Of a stretch of DNA of 64,000 nucleotides, positions 46,157-55,424 are shown piece by piece. A program made the position numbers and the translations under genes. This DNA comes from Novosphingobium ginsenosidimutans (GTDB lineage Bacteria; Pseudomonadota; Alphaproteobacteria; Sphingomonadales; Sphingomonadaceae), in assembly GCF_007954425.1 (NCBI RefSeq), contig NZ_CP042345.1:2664001-2728000 (forward strand), in the 5' to 3' direction. The stretch's first letter is position 1, and every line of letters starts with the position of its first letter. The notes below the pieces were generated by a model. That model had not been told where the DNA came from. It saw only the letters and a program-made list of their open reading frames with translations, and searched no databases.

Positions 46157-47329
46157 TCAGTAGCCGTAGCGTCCGCGGTAAGCGGCGTAGCGCTCTTTCA
46201 GCGCATCGCTGCTGCCGCCGAAGTCCTCGGGGGTGAAGCGCTGCATCGTGGTCGAGCGACGGGGATTCGCGGCAAGCCAGCCACGCATTGCCACTTCAGC
46301 CTGCGCGGACAGTTCGAGGCCAAAGTGATCATAGATGCGATGCACGAAACCGATCTGGTCGCGGACGAAATCTGCAAACTGGACGTCGAAAACCTGCCCC
46401 GGATGCTTCGCCTTGACCTCGTCTGCGCGCCGCAGAGCTAGTTCCCAGAACTCTTCTTCGCGCGCATAAACACGGGCAGCATCAGCGTTTTCACCGCAAA
46501 ACATGCGGTGTGCGGCACTGATCAGGTTAACGACAGAGGGAATTGACTGCAGCGGATCTCGGTGGGTTTGAACCACCATTGCATCCGGGAAGACTGCCAA
46601 GACTTCGTGGAGGGAAAGCGTGTCGGTGGGGTTCTTGAGAAGCCACCGCCGGTCCGGATCATTGGCACCGATCAACCGGAGATTGTCTGCAAAATGGCGA
46701 TAGCTGGGGGTGTCATCCTGCATTCGATACCAGAAATCATACCTCGGGATGACGAACTGAGACGGGAACATGTTGGTGCAGAACCGTTGGGCCAGCAGAT
46801 TGAGAGATTCCTCGACTGTGTCCACCGCCATGCCGTGATCTTCAAGGAATTCGGGAGCCTGTGCGATCATGCCATCAAGGATTGACTTCGAATTCCTGAA
46901 GTCCGGATTGTCGGACCAGGCGCTGCGCGGCGGACGCGGCTGAGGTGCAGCGCAGAGCCAATGCTCTGCTCCCTGGAACTGCGGGTCCATCGAAAGCAGC
47001 TTGTGCAATGCCGTAGTGCCCGAACGGACGATGCCAGTCACGATCAAGGGCCGAACCACCGGGCGCAGCATCGCCTCGGCATGGCGCTTGAAGCCGTCAA
47101 TGGAGCGGAGCCGCCCGGTCAGGTGGCCGAGTATGCTTTCGCGAGCGGCGATTGCTCCTTGCGGAGACAGGTTTGCGCTATCCAGCTCATCGAGCAGTCG
47201 GTCAAGGCCTTCATGAAAGTCGGGCTTGCCGAAGTCTTCGAGACCGGTTCGACGCGCCGCTTCGGCACACATCTCCTCGCGGCTGCCTGCAAAAAGGCAG
47301 TCTTCGCCCACTTTGGCGATCCTTGTCAC
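46157..47329 (-). CDS. sulfotransferase family protein (second of two)
   Basis: The start is GTG behind AAGGA, giving 390 residues; the frame is open further upstream but lacks a ribosome site. The PAPS-binding loop is PLIVTGIVRSGTTALHKLLS near residue 95, and RRWLLKNPTDTLSLHEVL with TQTHRDP-like THRDPLQSIPSVV near 235-260 forms the second block. Its N-terminal AAARRTGLEDFGKPDF is a common lead-in for this family. It should move sulfate from PAPS to a hydroxyl group, or be a relative with unproven activity. It is divergent from the LuxR regulator and followed by the VOC gene. Confidence 0.85.
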   Translation of the reverse strand: MTRIAKVGEDCLFAGSREEMCAEAARRTGLEDFGKPDFHEGLDRLLDELDSANLSPQGAIAARESILGHLTGRLRSIDGFKRHAEAMLRPVVRPLIVTGIVRSGTTALHKLLSMDPQFQGAEHWLCAAPQPRPPRSAWSDNPDFRNSKSILDGMIAQAPEFLEDHGMAVDTVEESLNLLAQRFCTNMFPSQFVIPRYDFWYRMQDDTPSYRHFADNLRLIGANDPDRRWLLKNPTDTLSLHEVLAVFPDAMVVQTHRDPLQSIPSVVNLISAAHRMFCGENADAARVYAREEEFWELALRRADEVKAKHPGQVFDVQFADFVRDQIGFVHRIYDHFGLELSAQAEVAMRGWLAANPRRSTTMQRFTPEDFGGSSDALKERYAAYRGRYGY

Positions 47330-47422
47330 CCGATGTTCCTTTCCCAACCTCTCCGATGCGAATATTAGCCGCATTGCAGCCTGCCGCCGTCCCCAAATGG
47401 CAATGCAGCAAGGAAGGGCGCA

Positions 47423-48523
47423 ATGGACGCTGAAGGTGAAAACGGGTTGATCGCTGCCGCGCATCAGGGGGTGATTGATCCAGCTGGCTGGAAGCCATTT
47501 GCAGCCGCTCTTCGCCAAACAATGGGCGCGGTTCACGCGAATCTGACTCTACGGCGAACTGACGCGCCAATGTCTGAGCTGACCTCCTTCGCCAGTGGCG
47601 GCGACGAAGAGGAAATCTCGCAGTTTTATTTCGGCGGTTTTCACCGCGAGGACCCGCTGCCCTACTATCGGCTTGGCGCGGGGCAGGTCTTCTCTCTTGC
47701 GGAGTTGTTCGGGCCTGGAGAGGAAGTCGGCATGGCGAGGATGCAGGGGTTGCTCGATCACCTTGGCGCCAAGCACCTGCTGATCGTGCGGATCACCGAG
47801 ACCCACGGGGCGAACGCATGGCTGACAGTGATGGCTGATGATCCCGGCTTCTCCAGCAGAGATCGCGAGGTGCTCGGACGCCTTGCTCTGCATCTGGGCA
47901 TTGCACTTGAGACCTATGTCCAACTCGCGGATGCCCACTCCCGGCTAGCAGCCTACGCGCGCGCGATGGACCGGCTCAATGTTGGACTGGTCACGCTGGC
48001 AGCCGATGGGCAGATCATTGATGCCGATCCGTTGGCTAGCCGGCTGATGGTTGCCGGCGAGGTCATGTCACGCGATCCGCGGGGACGGCTGGTACTGCAA
48101 AATGGCGGGGCTGCACGAACCCTCGCTGCGGCGCTTCGTGACTTCGCTCGCGAGGCCGCGGGCCGCCCTCGGGCGCTGCGGCTTGGCGACGCTGCCGGTG
48201 CCGACATGCTTCTATTGCCAGTGACTGAGCGGCCAGCAACGGGCCGGCACACACCTGTCCTGCGCGCATATGTGCACTGCGATCCGCGATCGGCTGGCGA
48301 CAGCTTAGAATCACTGGCCGAGATGTTCCGCCTCACCGCGTCCGAGGCGCGGCTTGCGCTGGCCCTGGGCAAGGGGAATACGCTTGCGGAAGCAGCGCAA
48401 ATGATGGGCATCACATTGCAGTCCGCGCGAACGTACTCAAAGCGCATCTTTCAGAAGACAGGCACCAGACGGCAGGCCGAGCTTGTTCGCCTTCTTCTTA
48501 CCAGCACCCTGAGCCTTGCCTGA
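47423..48523 (+). CDS. LuxR-type helix-turn-helix regulator
   Basis: The 366-residue protein starts behind AAGGAAGG. Only the C-terminal segment is recognised: MFRLTASEARLALALGKGNT near residue 300 and AAQMMGITLQSARTYSKRIF form a LuxR-type HTH, with QKTGTRRQAELVRLLL after. The N-terminal 290 residues have no match I can name; WGVH-type autoinducer motifs are not visible, so it is probably not a quorum regulator. It is divergent from the sulfotransferase gene and convergent with the alpha/beta hydrolase. It may sense an intermediate of the pathway. Confidence 0.85.
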   Translation: MDAEGENGLIAAAHQGVIDPAGWKPFAAALRQTMGAVHANLTLRRTDAPMSELTSFASGGDEEEISQFYFGGFHREDPLPYYRLGAGQVFSLAELFGPGEEVGMARMQGLLDHLGAKHLLIVRITETHGANAWLTVMADDPGFSSRDREVLGRLALHLGIALETYVQLADAHSRLAAYARAMDRLNVGLVTLAADGQIIDADPLASRLMVAGEVMSRDPRGRLVLQNGGAARTLAAALRDFAREAAGRPRALRLGDAAGADMLLLPVTERPATGRHTPVLRAYVHCDPRSAGDSLESLAEMFRLTASEARLALALGKGNTLAEAAQMMGITLQSARTYSKRIFQKTGTRRQAELVRLLLTSTLSLA

Positions 48524-48601
48524 AGGCCGGCTCGGTAGAGGATGTCACTATTCCGGTCTGCCGAGCCGTACTCGGTTGCTTCGTTCCTGAGAGGGTCACT
48601 C

Positions 48602-49519
48602 TCAGGCGAGATATTCGTCGAAGAAAGCCGCTGCCGCGCCAATCGCCTGCTCGCGGAAGCCAGGCTTGTACGCATCAAGTTGATCCATCTTCAGCGACAC
48701 CATTCGCTTGGGCTCCCCAGCGACCCGGTAAGCGGTCTGGATCGGCTCGTTGGGATGGTACACATCGTGACCCGTGAGCTGGACGATGCAGTAGGCGCGC
48801 GGTGCGATCTTGCGAGCGGTGTATGTCGCGTCAAACTGCATGACTTGTTCAAAGCTTTCGATCGTTATCTCCGGAGCTGAGTGCATCAGCATGTCGCCGG
48901 TTTTCTGATACCAGCCCATGACGTCCTCGATCATTGCTGGATCGGCCGGCATCGGCATGAAGCCATCCTCGGGCTGCGCTCCCATTGGCATCGTCGGATC
49001 TCCGCCTTCAACAAGGCGCTTGCGCCTTGCGGCAAGAAGGTACTTGCGTACGGCCAGATAGTCAGTTTCGCGATTGAGCGAACGGATCCAGAAGTCGCCA
49101 TCGAGGATTGGCGCCTGCGCCACGCAAGCACGAACGCGGATGTCGTGCGCTGCTACATGGGTGACGATCCCGCCACCGAAGCTTGTTCCCCAGATGCCTA
49201 TGCGGGTTGGGTCGACACCCGGCTGCGTTTCGAGCCAGTCGATCGCGGCACGGAAGTCCTCGACCTCCTGCATGGGCCAGAGCCGTCCGCGCGGTTCGCC
49301 GCCTGAAGTACCAAAATGACGATAGTCGATCGCCAGAGTAATATAGCCGGCTTCGGCGAAGAGACGCGCTTCCTGCACCAGACTGCTACGCGACACCGTG
49401 AAGCCGTGGCCGATGACCAGGGCAGGGTATTTGTGTTGAGCGTCGAACCCCACTGGCAGATGGAGAGTGCCCTCACAGGTGATGCTCTGACTGGCGAACT
49501 GGATGACCTTTTCGCTCAT
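48602..49519 (-). CDS. alpha/beta hydrolase (dienelactone hydrolase/peptidase S15-like)
   Basis: The 305-residue protein has the nucleophile elbow GIWGTSFGGG with Ser113, an oxyanion motif VIGHGF near residue 37, and IDYRHFGTSGG near 65. The catalytic Asp and His should lie near residues 250-280 (LTGHDVYHPNEP is a candidate region). Overall it resembles dienelactone hydrolase or X-Pro dipeptidyl peptidase-like esterases rather than classical esterases. No signal peptide is seen. It is the last gene of a - strand run that starts with the acyl-CoA dehydrogenase pair at 56.5 kb. Substrate is unknown; an ester or thioester is likely. Confidence 0.85.
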   Translation of the reverse strand: MSEKVIQFASQSITCEGTLHLPVGFDAQHKYPALVIGHGFTVSRSSLVQEARLFAEAGYITLAIDYRHFGTSGGEPRGRLWPMQEVEDFRAAIDWLETQPGVDPTRIGIWGTSFGGGIVTHVAAHDIRVRACVAQAPILDGDFWIRSLNRETDYLAVRKYLLAARRKRLVEGGDPTMPMGAQPEDGFMPMPADPAMIEDVMGWYQKTGDMLMHSAPEITIESFEQVMQFDATYTARKIAPRAYCIVQLTGHDVYHPNEPIQTAYRVAGEPKRMVSLKMDQLDAYKPGFREQAIGAAAAFFDEYLA

Positions 49520-49550
49520 GACGTTTTCCTTCTGACGGGGTGAATTGTTT

Positions 49551-50111
49551 TCATGGCCTGCGGGTCAGGGCTGAGAGCACATCCTGGTCCATCCCTTCCC
49601 AGAATGGGCGCCACGTCGGGAAGTCTCCCGGCAGTTCGGGCAAGCGGCTCGCCCAAGTCTTCCAAAGTTGGAATGGGGGGGCAGGGCGCTCAAGAACGTC
49701 GGCAGAGTACCAGTGCTTCTCGTGCCGCGTCTCGAAGTACCACTGCCTGTCGCGCCGGACGTATCGATCGAAGTAAATGATCGCCATGACCACCCACTGG
49801 TCGCCGTCCTCGTGCTCGGCCCGGCAGTAGACTGTACCGGTCGCATGATCGTCGTCGATGAAATCGACCGTGTGCCCGCAGATCTGGTGGATTGATCGGT
49901 AAAAAGTGCGCACGCTTGGCACGATAAAGCTGCGCAGCGCATCGCGCCCCGTCCCACGGCGGCCACAGTCCACGTCCTCGACGAACAAGTTAACCCAAGC
50001 CTCGATATCGCGAGCATCAACCGCAAGCGCATAGCGGGCCGGGAGTTCCCCGATCGCCTGCCGTGCCTCCGTTCGCTCAACCCGGCGAGCCAGCTCGGTA
50101 ATCTCGCTCAT
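49551..50111 (-). CDS. SnoaL/NTF2-like protein (first of two)
   Basis: The 186-residue protein starts behind GGAGGGC. The pattern is a cone-shaped NTF2-like fold: RQAIGELPARYALAVDARDI, WVNLFVEDV, HQICGHTVDFIDDDHATGTV and WVVMAIIYFDRYVR. This family (SnoaL_4) includes steroid delta-isomerase-like, cyclase and dehydratase proteins. A catalytic Asp or His (ARDIEAWVNLF, HQICGH) cannot be confirmed. It lies close to a second SnoaL-like gene of the same strand, 84 bases upstream, and the two are not close copies. Confidence 0.8.
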   Translation of the reverse strand: MSEITELARRVERTEARQAIGELPARYALAVDARDIEAWVNLFVEDVDCGRRGTGRDALRSFIVPSVRTFYRSIHQICGHTVDFIDDDHATGTVYCRAEHEDGDQWVVMAIIYFDRYVRRDRQWYFETRHEKHWYSADVLERPAPPFQLWKTWASRLPELPGDFPTWRPFWEGMDQDVLSALTRRP

Positions 50112-50195
50112 CCTGCCCTCCGTTGCAGCCTTACGATCTGGACACGGCCTTGCGACGAAATCGAAACCAACCCTCGGCCGGTCGGCCTTCGGTGA

Positions 50196-50753
50196 TCAAC
50201 TGGCGGTCCCGCCAGTCCTGATCAACGGGCGTCTATAGGATATATCATGGGAGTCGCGGCGATCAGGACCGGTGGAACGCATCGCAGCGAGCCACTCGTC
50301 AGGTATGTCGATGTCCACGAAGGCACCCGCTTTCTCGTTGACGCAGACCCGGTGGGCGATGGCCCACTTGCCGTTACGTTTTTCAAATCGGTCGACATAG
50401 CGCCCGAATGCGAGCGATGGCGGACCTTCGCGGTTCTCCCCGAGAAACAGGTAATAGGTTTCAGCATGGGCGGTGTCGCCGTCGATCTCGACGGTATGAT
50501 TGGTGATGATATGTTGGTGGTGTGTCTGCGCTTGGGCATGCCAACCGATTGCCCAATTGCAGAATGCCTCGGGGTCACCTTCCGCTACCCCATGCTCATC
50601 CCAGGCGTCGGCGTGGTATGCAGACATCATCAGTGCCTTGTCGTGCCTGTCCACGCCGCGAGTGTATCGCAGAAGGCAGTCATGAATCTCCTGTCGATCC
50701 TTGGCCTGTCGGATGAATTCGACGAGGTCGGGTGTGATGCTTGTCTCGCTCAT
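50196..50753 (-). CDS. SnoaL/NTF2-like protein (second of two)
   Basis: The 185-residue protein has the same fold: RQEIHDCLLRYTRGVDRHDK, MMSAYHADAWDEHG, HHQHIITNHTVEIDGDTAHA, and FGRYVDRFEKRNGKWAIAHR. The pattern RYxRGxDRxDxxL with HADAxDxHG is a variant of the SnoaL_4 active-site region, often seen in ring dehydratase or isomerase proteins. It is close to the first SnoaL-like gene and 140 bases downstream of the lipoyl gene on the same strand. Function is not known. Confidence 0.8.
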   Translation of the reverse strand: MSETSITPDLVEFIRQAKDRQEIHDCLLRYTRGVDRHDKALMMSAYHADAWDEHGVAEGDPEAFCNWAIGWHAQAQTHHQHIITNHTVEIDGDTAHAETYYLFLGENREGPPSLAFGRYVDRFEKRNGKWAIAHRVCVNEKAGAFVDIDIPDEWLAAMRSTGPDRRDSHDISYRRPLIRTGGTAS

Positions 50754-50893
50754 TGGCTTTCTCAGTCTCTTGCATGTCAGCGCACAATGCGTGCGAACCT
50801 ACGCCTGCTTGAAGAATACTCGCCAACTATGGTCGTACTTGCTTCAACAGGTGGTCCCGGCCATAGTTTGATCATCGAAAGCCGGCGATAAGT

Positions 50894-51124
50894 TTACTGT
50901 ATCACCGCGAGCACAGCGCCGACCTCGTAGGTTTCGCCCACCTGGGCTGCGATCCGGATCGTACCGCTGGCTGGGCTTTCGACCTCGTTGGTCGACTTGT
51001 CACTCTCGAGCAAGTAGATCACCTGGCCTTCGCTGACCTGATCGCCGTCGGCAACGAGCCATTCGGCGAGGACGCCTTCATTCATTGAAAAGCCGATCTT
51101 GGGCAGGAGGACTTCAGTAGCCAT
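50894..51124 (-). CDS. free-standing lipoyl-domain protein
   Basis: This small protein has 76 residues and consists only of a lipoyl domain: LLPKIGFSMNEGVLAEWLVA, then the lipoylation turn LLESDKSTNEVESPASG with Lys43, then GETYEVGAVLAVI. There is no peripheral-subunit-binding or catalytic E2 domain. It lies three bases after the E1 beta gene, so it is translated with it. Such a domain would receive the acyl group from E1 on a lipoyl arm; a full E2 from elsewhere, or a different acceptor, would be needed to complete the reaction. The domain assignment is firm. Confidence 0.87.
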   Translation of the reverse strand: MATEVLLPKIGFSMNEGVLAEWLVADGDQVSEGQVIYLLESDKSTNEVESPASGTIRIAAQVGETYEVGAVLAVIQ

Positions 51125-51127
51125 GGT

Positions 51128-52135
51128 TCAGTGGTCCTTGGTCAGCGCGATCGCAACTTCGGCGATCCGCGCGGCGGTGGGGGCATAGGCGGCTTCAAGC
51201 GGCTTGGAGAACGGCACCGGTGCGTAAGGCGCGCCGAGCCGCCCAACGGGGGCCTTGAGCTGGCCGAAGAACTCGGCCTGGAGCGTCGCGGCGATCTCCG
51301 CACCGACGCCGAACTGGGTGACCGCCTCGTGCGCGATCAGGCAGCGGCCCGTCTTCGCCACCGAAGCGAACACCGTCTCCTTGTCCCACGGCGAGATCGT
51401 GCGCAAGTCGATCACTTCGGCTGAAACACCGGCTGCCTCCATCGCCTCGACAGCGCCGAGCACTTCGGTGAGCACGCGCGAATAGCTGACGATGGTGATA
51501 TCTGTGCCTTCCTTCGCAACCCGCGCCTTGCCCAGCGGCACCACGAAGCCAGTCGGCGGCGCCTCGCCGGGCGTCCAGTACGACGGCAGGTTCTCAATGT
51601 AGAGAACAGGGTCGGGATCGAGAATCGCGGCGCGCATCAAACCGTAAGCATCGGCCGGGTTCGACGGGGCGACGACCTTCATGCCTGCGGTGTGCGCAAA
51701 CCACGCTTCGAGATAGTCGCAGTGTTGGCCGCCCGAGGCAAAACCGGTGCCGGTCATGGTGCGGATCACAATCGGGACGTGGGTCTGCCCACCAGACATG
51801 AACCGCAGTTTAGCCGCGTGATTGACGATCATATCCATCGCGACCGTCGTGAAATTCATCAGCATGATCTCGGCCACGGGCCTAAAGCCCACAAGGCTCG
51901 CTCCGATCGCCGCGCCGATGATCGCCTGCTCGGAGATTGGCGTCGAGCGAACACGGTGATCGCCAAAGCGGGTCGAGAGGCCCTTGGTAACACCGACTAC
52001 GCCCCCTTCCTCCGGATCGGCAACATCCTCGCCGAGCACGAGCACCGTTTCATCCTCTGCCATGGCATCGGCGAGGGCGCTGTTGATTGCTTGCAGGATG
52101 GTGACCGGCTTGGCGTTGGTGGCGGTCGCGTTCAT
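51128..52135 (-). CDS. 2-oxoacid/acetoin dehydrogenase E1 beta subunit
   Basis: The protein has 335 residues; its start overlaps the E1 alpha stop by ATGA. Family marks are LVLGEDVADPEEGGVVGVTK near residue 33, TPISEQAIIGAAIGASLVGF near 65 (Glu that activates ThDP), VPIVIRTMTGTG, and VIDLRTISPWDKETV near 245. With E1 alpha it forms the ThDP-dependent alpha2beta2 decarboxylase of the pyruvate, branched-chain or acetoin dehydrogenase kind. The substrate is not known. It is part of the - strand operon behind thiolase and two acyl-CoA dehydrogenases, which is unusual for these complexes. Confidence 0.92.
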   Translation of the reverse strand: MNATATNAKPVTILQAINSALADAMAEDETVLVLGEDVADPEEGGVVGVTKGLSTRFGDHRVRSTPISEQAIIGAAIGASLVGFRPVAEIMLMNFTTVAMDMIVNHAAKLRFMSGGQTHVPIVIRTMTGTGFASGGQHCDYLEAWFAHTAGMKVVAPSNPADAYGLMRAAILDPDPVLYIENLPSYWTPGEAPPTGFVVPLGKARVAKEGTDITIVSYSRVLTEVLGAVEAMEAAGVSAEVIDLRTISPWDKETVFASVAKTGRCLIAHEAVTQFGVGAEIAATLQAEFFGQLKAPVGRLGAPYAPVPFSKPLEAAYAPTAARIAEVAIALTKDH

Positions 52136-53118
52136 GCCACTTCTCCCTCAGCGTAGACATCACGGGTCAGTTCACCGAGATCGGGGAAAGCCGAGGCGAG
52201 CGCGAACTCGACTGCGGTATCGATACGCGTCTCGATCTCTGCTTCGATCGCGACGAGTTCCGCCTCGGTGGCGATCCCTTCCGCGATCAACCGAGCGCGG
52301 AAAAGCGGCACCGGGTCGGCATCCATTGCCGCCTGCTTCTGTCCCTTGTCCATGTAGGCATCGGCATCGCCGAACACGTGGCCGTAAAAGCGGAAGGTCA
52401 TTGCCTCGATCAATGTCGGGCCGTCGCCAGCGCGGGCGCGGTCCACCGCCTCGCGCGCGGCAGCATACATCTCGACTGGATCGTTGCCGTTCACGCGCAC
52501 GCCGGGCATGTTGTATGCAGCGGCTCGGTCAGCGACGCGCTTGGCTGCGGTCGCCTTTTCGTAGGTCGTGTGCTCGCTGTACAGGTTGTTCTGGCACAGA
52601 AAAATCACGGGCAGCTTCCAGACCGAAGCAAGGTTGAGGCTCTCATGAAACGCGCCGATGTTTGTCGCGCCATCGCCGAAAGTCGCCACCGTTACCCGGT
52701 TGTTGCCCTTGAGCTGCGAGCCCCATGCGATGCCATTGGCGATCGGCATTGATGAGCCGACAATGCCGGTCGTCACCATGATCCCCTTCTCGGGGTAGGT
52801 GAGGTGCATTGGCCCCCCCTTGCCCTTGCAGGTACCGTCGACCCGCCCAGCGATCTCGGCCCAGAGGTCATTGAGCGGCATGCCCTTCGCGAGCATGTCG
52901 TGAATGCCCCGGTAGATCGTCACCCAGTAATCGTCGTCGGTCAGCGCGGTCGCCATCGCGGCAGGGATCACCTCTTGGCCGCGGTAGCTGTAGTAGGGCA
53001 TCACCAGTCGGCCGGTCATGATCACCTTGCGGCTGCGCTCGTCGTTGGCCTTTAACAGCGCGACCCGCTTGTAGATCCCAAACAGGGTCGTCCTGTCAGG
53101 CGCATAGGTGCTCGTCAT
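52132..53118 (-). CDS. 2-oxoacid/acetoin dehydrogenase E1 alpha subunit
   Basis: The 328-residue protein has the ThDP motif from GDGATNIGAFHESLNLAS to CQNN (residues about 148-178), GGPMHLTYPEKGIMVTTGIV near 100, and FRFYGHVFGDADAYMDKG near 245. This fits E1 alpha of acetoin or pyruvate dehydrogenase, AcoA-like. It decarboxylates a 2-oxoacid or cleaves an acyloin and passes the acyl group to a lipoyl arm. The beta subunit and a free lipoyl domain follow directly. No E2 catalytic subunit or dihydrolipoyl dehydrogenase is in the window. Confidence 0.92.
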   Translation of the reverse strand: MTSTYAPDRTTLFGIYKRVALLKANDERSRKVIMTGRLVMPYYSYRGQEVIPAAMATALTDDDYWVTIYRGIHDMLAKGMPLNDLWAEIAGRVDGTCKGKGGPMHLTYPEKGIMVTTGIVGSSMPIANGIAWGSQLKGNNRVTVATFGDGATNIGAFHESLNLASVWKLPVIFLCQNNLYSEHTTYEKATAAKRVADRAAAYNMPGVRVNGNDPVEMYAAAREAVDRARAGDGPTLIEAMTFRFYGHVFGDADAYMDKGQKQAAMDADPVPLFRARLIAEGIATEAELVAIEAEIETRIDTAVEFALASAFPDLGELTRDVYAEGEVA

Positions 53119-53244
53119 GCCAGCGTCTCCGTCGGGTCAGCTTCACCGGTCTGTGCCGGGAGCCGTCATCGCCGAGTAGCCATGCTGGCCGCGCGCTGTC
53201 GAGCCACTCGGGACAGCCATCGTATGACCGATGACTGCACCCCT

Positions 53245-54423
53245 TCAGGTGATCTCAAACAGTCCTGCCGCGCCGATTCCGCCCGCAACGCACATCGTCA
53301 CTACGACGTACTTTTCGCCTCGGCGTTTGCCCTCGATCAGGGCGTGACCTGTGAGGCGAGAACCAGACATACCGAATGGATGGCCGATCGCGATGGCACC
53401 GCCATTCACATTTAGCCGCGCCGGATCGATACCCAGTCGATCACGGCAGTAGATTGCCTGGACCGCAAAAGCCTCGTTGAGCTCCCAAAGGCCGATGTCG
53501 TCCACCGACAGGCTTGCGCGTTCAAGCAGTTTGGGCACTGCGAACACCGGTCCAATGCCCATTTCGTCGGGTTCGCAGCCCGCGACTGCAAAACCCCGAA
53601 AAACACCCAGTGGATGCAGGCGGCGCCGTGCCGCCTCGCGATCGCTCATCACGACACAAACGCTCGCACCATCCGAAAGCTGGCTTGCATTGCCCGCGGT
53701 AACCGTCCCTCCTTCGATCACCGGGCGCAGCGCGGCGAGGCTCTCGAGCGACGTTCCGGGTCGATTGCCTTCGTCCTGTGCGAACTTCACCGTTTCTTCG
53801 CCAACGACGGCACCAGTCTTGTCCTTGAGCAGTTTGATTACCGTAACCGGCACGATCTCAGTTTCGAACCTGCCCTCGGCCTGTGCTGTAGCAATGCGCT
53901 GTTGGCTGACTAGTGAGAACTCGTCCTGCGCCTCTCGGCTGATACCGTAGCGCGCCGCAACAGTCTCTGCGGTCTGGATCATACTGTCGTAGACGCCGGG
54001 TGCGTGGTCCTTGAGCCAGGGGTTCTGGAGCCTGTCGGCGCGGGTACCGGGCAGTGCGAGCGAGCAGCTGTCCAAGCCGCCAGCCACATAGATGCCTTCT
54101 TCCCCAGCAATGATCCGTTGCGCCGCGAGAGCAATGGTGTTGAGGCCCGAGGCGCACTTGCGGTCCATCGCAAAGCCCGCAACCGAGACCGGCAGCCCCG
54201 CGCGCAAGGCCGCCATGCGCCCGAGGTTGCCGCCCTGCGGTCCTTCGAGACGCGCCGCGCCGAGCATCACGTCCTCCACTTCTGCGCCCTCAAGACCAGC
54301 CCGCGACATGGCCTCGCGAATGACCAGCGCTCCAAGATCGGCTCCGTCGAGATTGTTGAGCGCACCGCGACCGGCCTTGCCAATGGCGGTGCGGGCAGTG
54401 GCGACGATCACGGCATCGGGCAT
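53245..54423 (-). CDS. thiolase (acetyl-CoA acyltransferase)
   Basis: The 392-residue protein has all catalytic parts: Cys90 in [10 protein letters not shown], His348 in [12 protein letters not shown], and Cys378 in [15 protein letters not shown]. It therefore cleaves a 3-oxoacyl-CoA with CoA, giving acetyl-CoA or propionyl-CoA, in contrast to the Cys-less thiolase-like protein at 18.5 kb. It lies 14 bases after an acyl-CoA dehydrogenase gene and is the third gene of the operon; the E1 alpha start is 126 bases downstream. Beta-oxidation type substrate preference is not readable. Confidence 0.93.
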   Translation of the reverse strand: MPDAVIVATARTAIGKAGRGALNNLDGADLGALVIREAMSRAGLEGAEVEDVMLGAARLEGPQGGNLGRMAALRAGLPVSVAGFAMDRKCASGLNTIALAAQRIIAGEEGIYVAGGLDSCSLALPGTRADRLQNPWLKDHAPGVYDSMIQTAETVAARYGISREAQDEFSLVSQQRIATAQAEGRFETEIVPVTVIKLLKDKTGAVVGEETVKFAQDEGNRPGTSLESLAALRPVIEGGTVTAGNASQLSDGASVCVVMSDREAARRRLHPLGVFRGFAVAGCEPDEMGIGPVFAVPKLLERASLSVDDIGLWELNEAFAVQAIYCRDRLGIDPARLNVNGGAIAIGHPFGMSGSRLTGHALIEGKRRGEKYVVVTMCVAGGIGAAGLFEIT

Positions 54424-54437
54424 ATGGATGGATCCTG

Positions 54438-55424
54438 TCAGTCGGTGAGAGCGGTGAGGTCAGCCCAGAAGCGATCGGCGCCGGCGACCGCGACACGCCC
54501 GCCTATTTGCGCTGCCCAATGACTATCACCGCCGAACTCGCTGCGGGCAGACCACAGCCTGCGGGTGTTCGGCTGAAGAGCATAATCCTGCGTAAAACCG
54601 ATAGCGCCGTGCACCTGGTGCGCGGCCGAGGTGCCCGCACCCACCGCGCGATTGGCGCGGAGCTTGGCGGCGGCGACCTCGAATCTTGCGTCTCCTCCGC
54701 TGCGATCAAGCGCCTGGGCAACGCCCATCGCCGCACAGTTCGCCGCCGCCGCTTCGCAGGCGAAGGTGGCCAGCGACTGCTGCACTGCCTGGAACTTGGC
54801 AAGCGGTCTTCCGAATTGCTGCCGTTCGTTCACGTAGCGAACCGACATCGAAAGCGCAGCATCGAGCCCGCCGGCAATCTGAGCAACGCGAACAAAGGCG
54901 CCGAGCTTGAACACATCCTCATACCCCGCGCGTACCGGTGCCTTGGTAAAGTGCAGGACATCACGCGGCTCGCCAGCAGGATTGCGGCCGGCGATGCAAA
55001 CCGCGCCCTCGGTCGCGAGGATCATCGTTCCACCCGTTCCACCGGGGATGGGCGCCGCAACGAACCCAGCGCCCTCGCTCGCCACAGCACCTTGAACGGT
55101 GCCGGTGAAGCGTTCGTCGACAATCTTCCCGTCCGAACGTGATGCAATTGTCCCTCGCCCGGCAAAGCCGAGACCTGCTGCCAGGCGGGCGGCGACTGCT
55201 GCCTCTGCAAGAGGCAGCGCGAGCGCATGGTAACCGATGAGACGGAATACGATCAGCGCATCCTGCCACGTTCCACCAAAGCCACCGGCGTCTTCTGGGA
55301 GCACGAGCGAGGGGAGGCCGAGTTCCACCACTTGGTCCCAATCGCGCTCGACAGTTGCTCCTGGCCCGAGGCTCCCAAAGAGGCCGTTCGCCATGTCCGC
55401 CAGCATCTGTTGTTGTTCATTCAT
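54438..55424 (-). CDS. acyl-CoA dehydrogenase, short chain of pair 3
   Basis: The 328-residue protein overlaps the stop of the preceding dehydrogenase as ATGA. Marks are [20 protein letters not shown] near residue 32, [20 protein letters not shown] near 192, and [20 protein letters not shown] near 272. It is short, with a reduced middle domain, as expected for the smaller chain of a heteromeric acyl-CoA dehydrogenase. I pair it with the chain encoded just upstream. The reaction would be FAD-dependent formation of an enoyl-CoA. Confidence 0.87.
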   Translation of the reverse strand: MNEQQQMLADMANGLFGSLGPGATVERDWDQVVELGLPSLVLPEDAGGFGGTWQDALIVFRLIGYHALALPLAEAAVAARLAAGLGFAGRGTIASRSDGKIVDERFTGTVQGAVASEGAGFVAAPIPGGTGGTMILATEGAVCIAGRNPAGEPRDVLHFTKAPVRAGYEDVFKLGAFVRVAQIAGGLDAALSMSVRYVNERQQFGRPLAKFQAVQQSLATFACEAAAANCAAMGVAQALDRSGGDARFEVAAAKLRANRAVGAGTSAAHQVHGAIGFTQDYALQPNTRRLWSARSEFGGDSHWAAQIGGRVAVAGADRFWADLTALTD

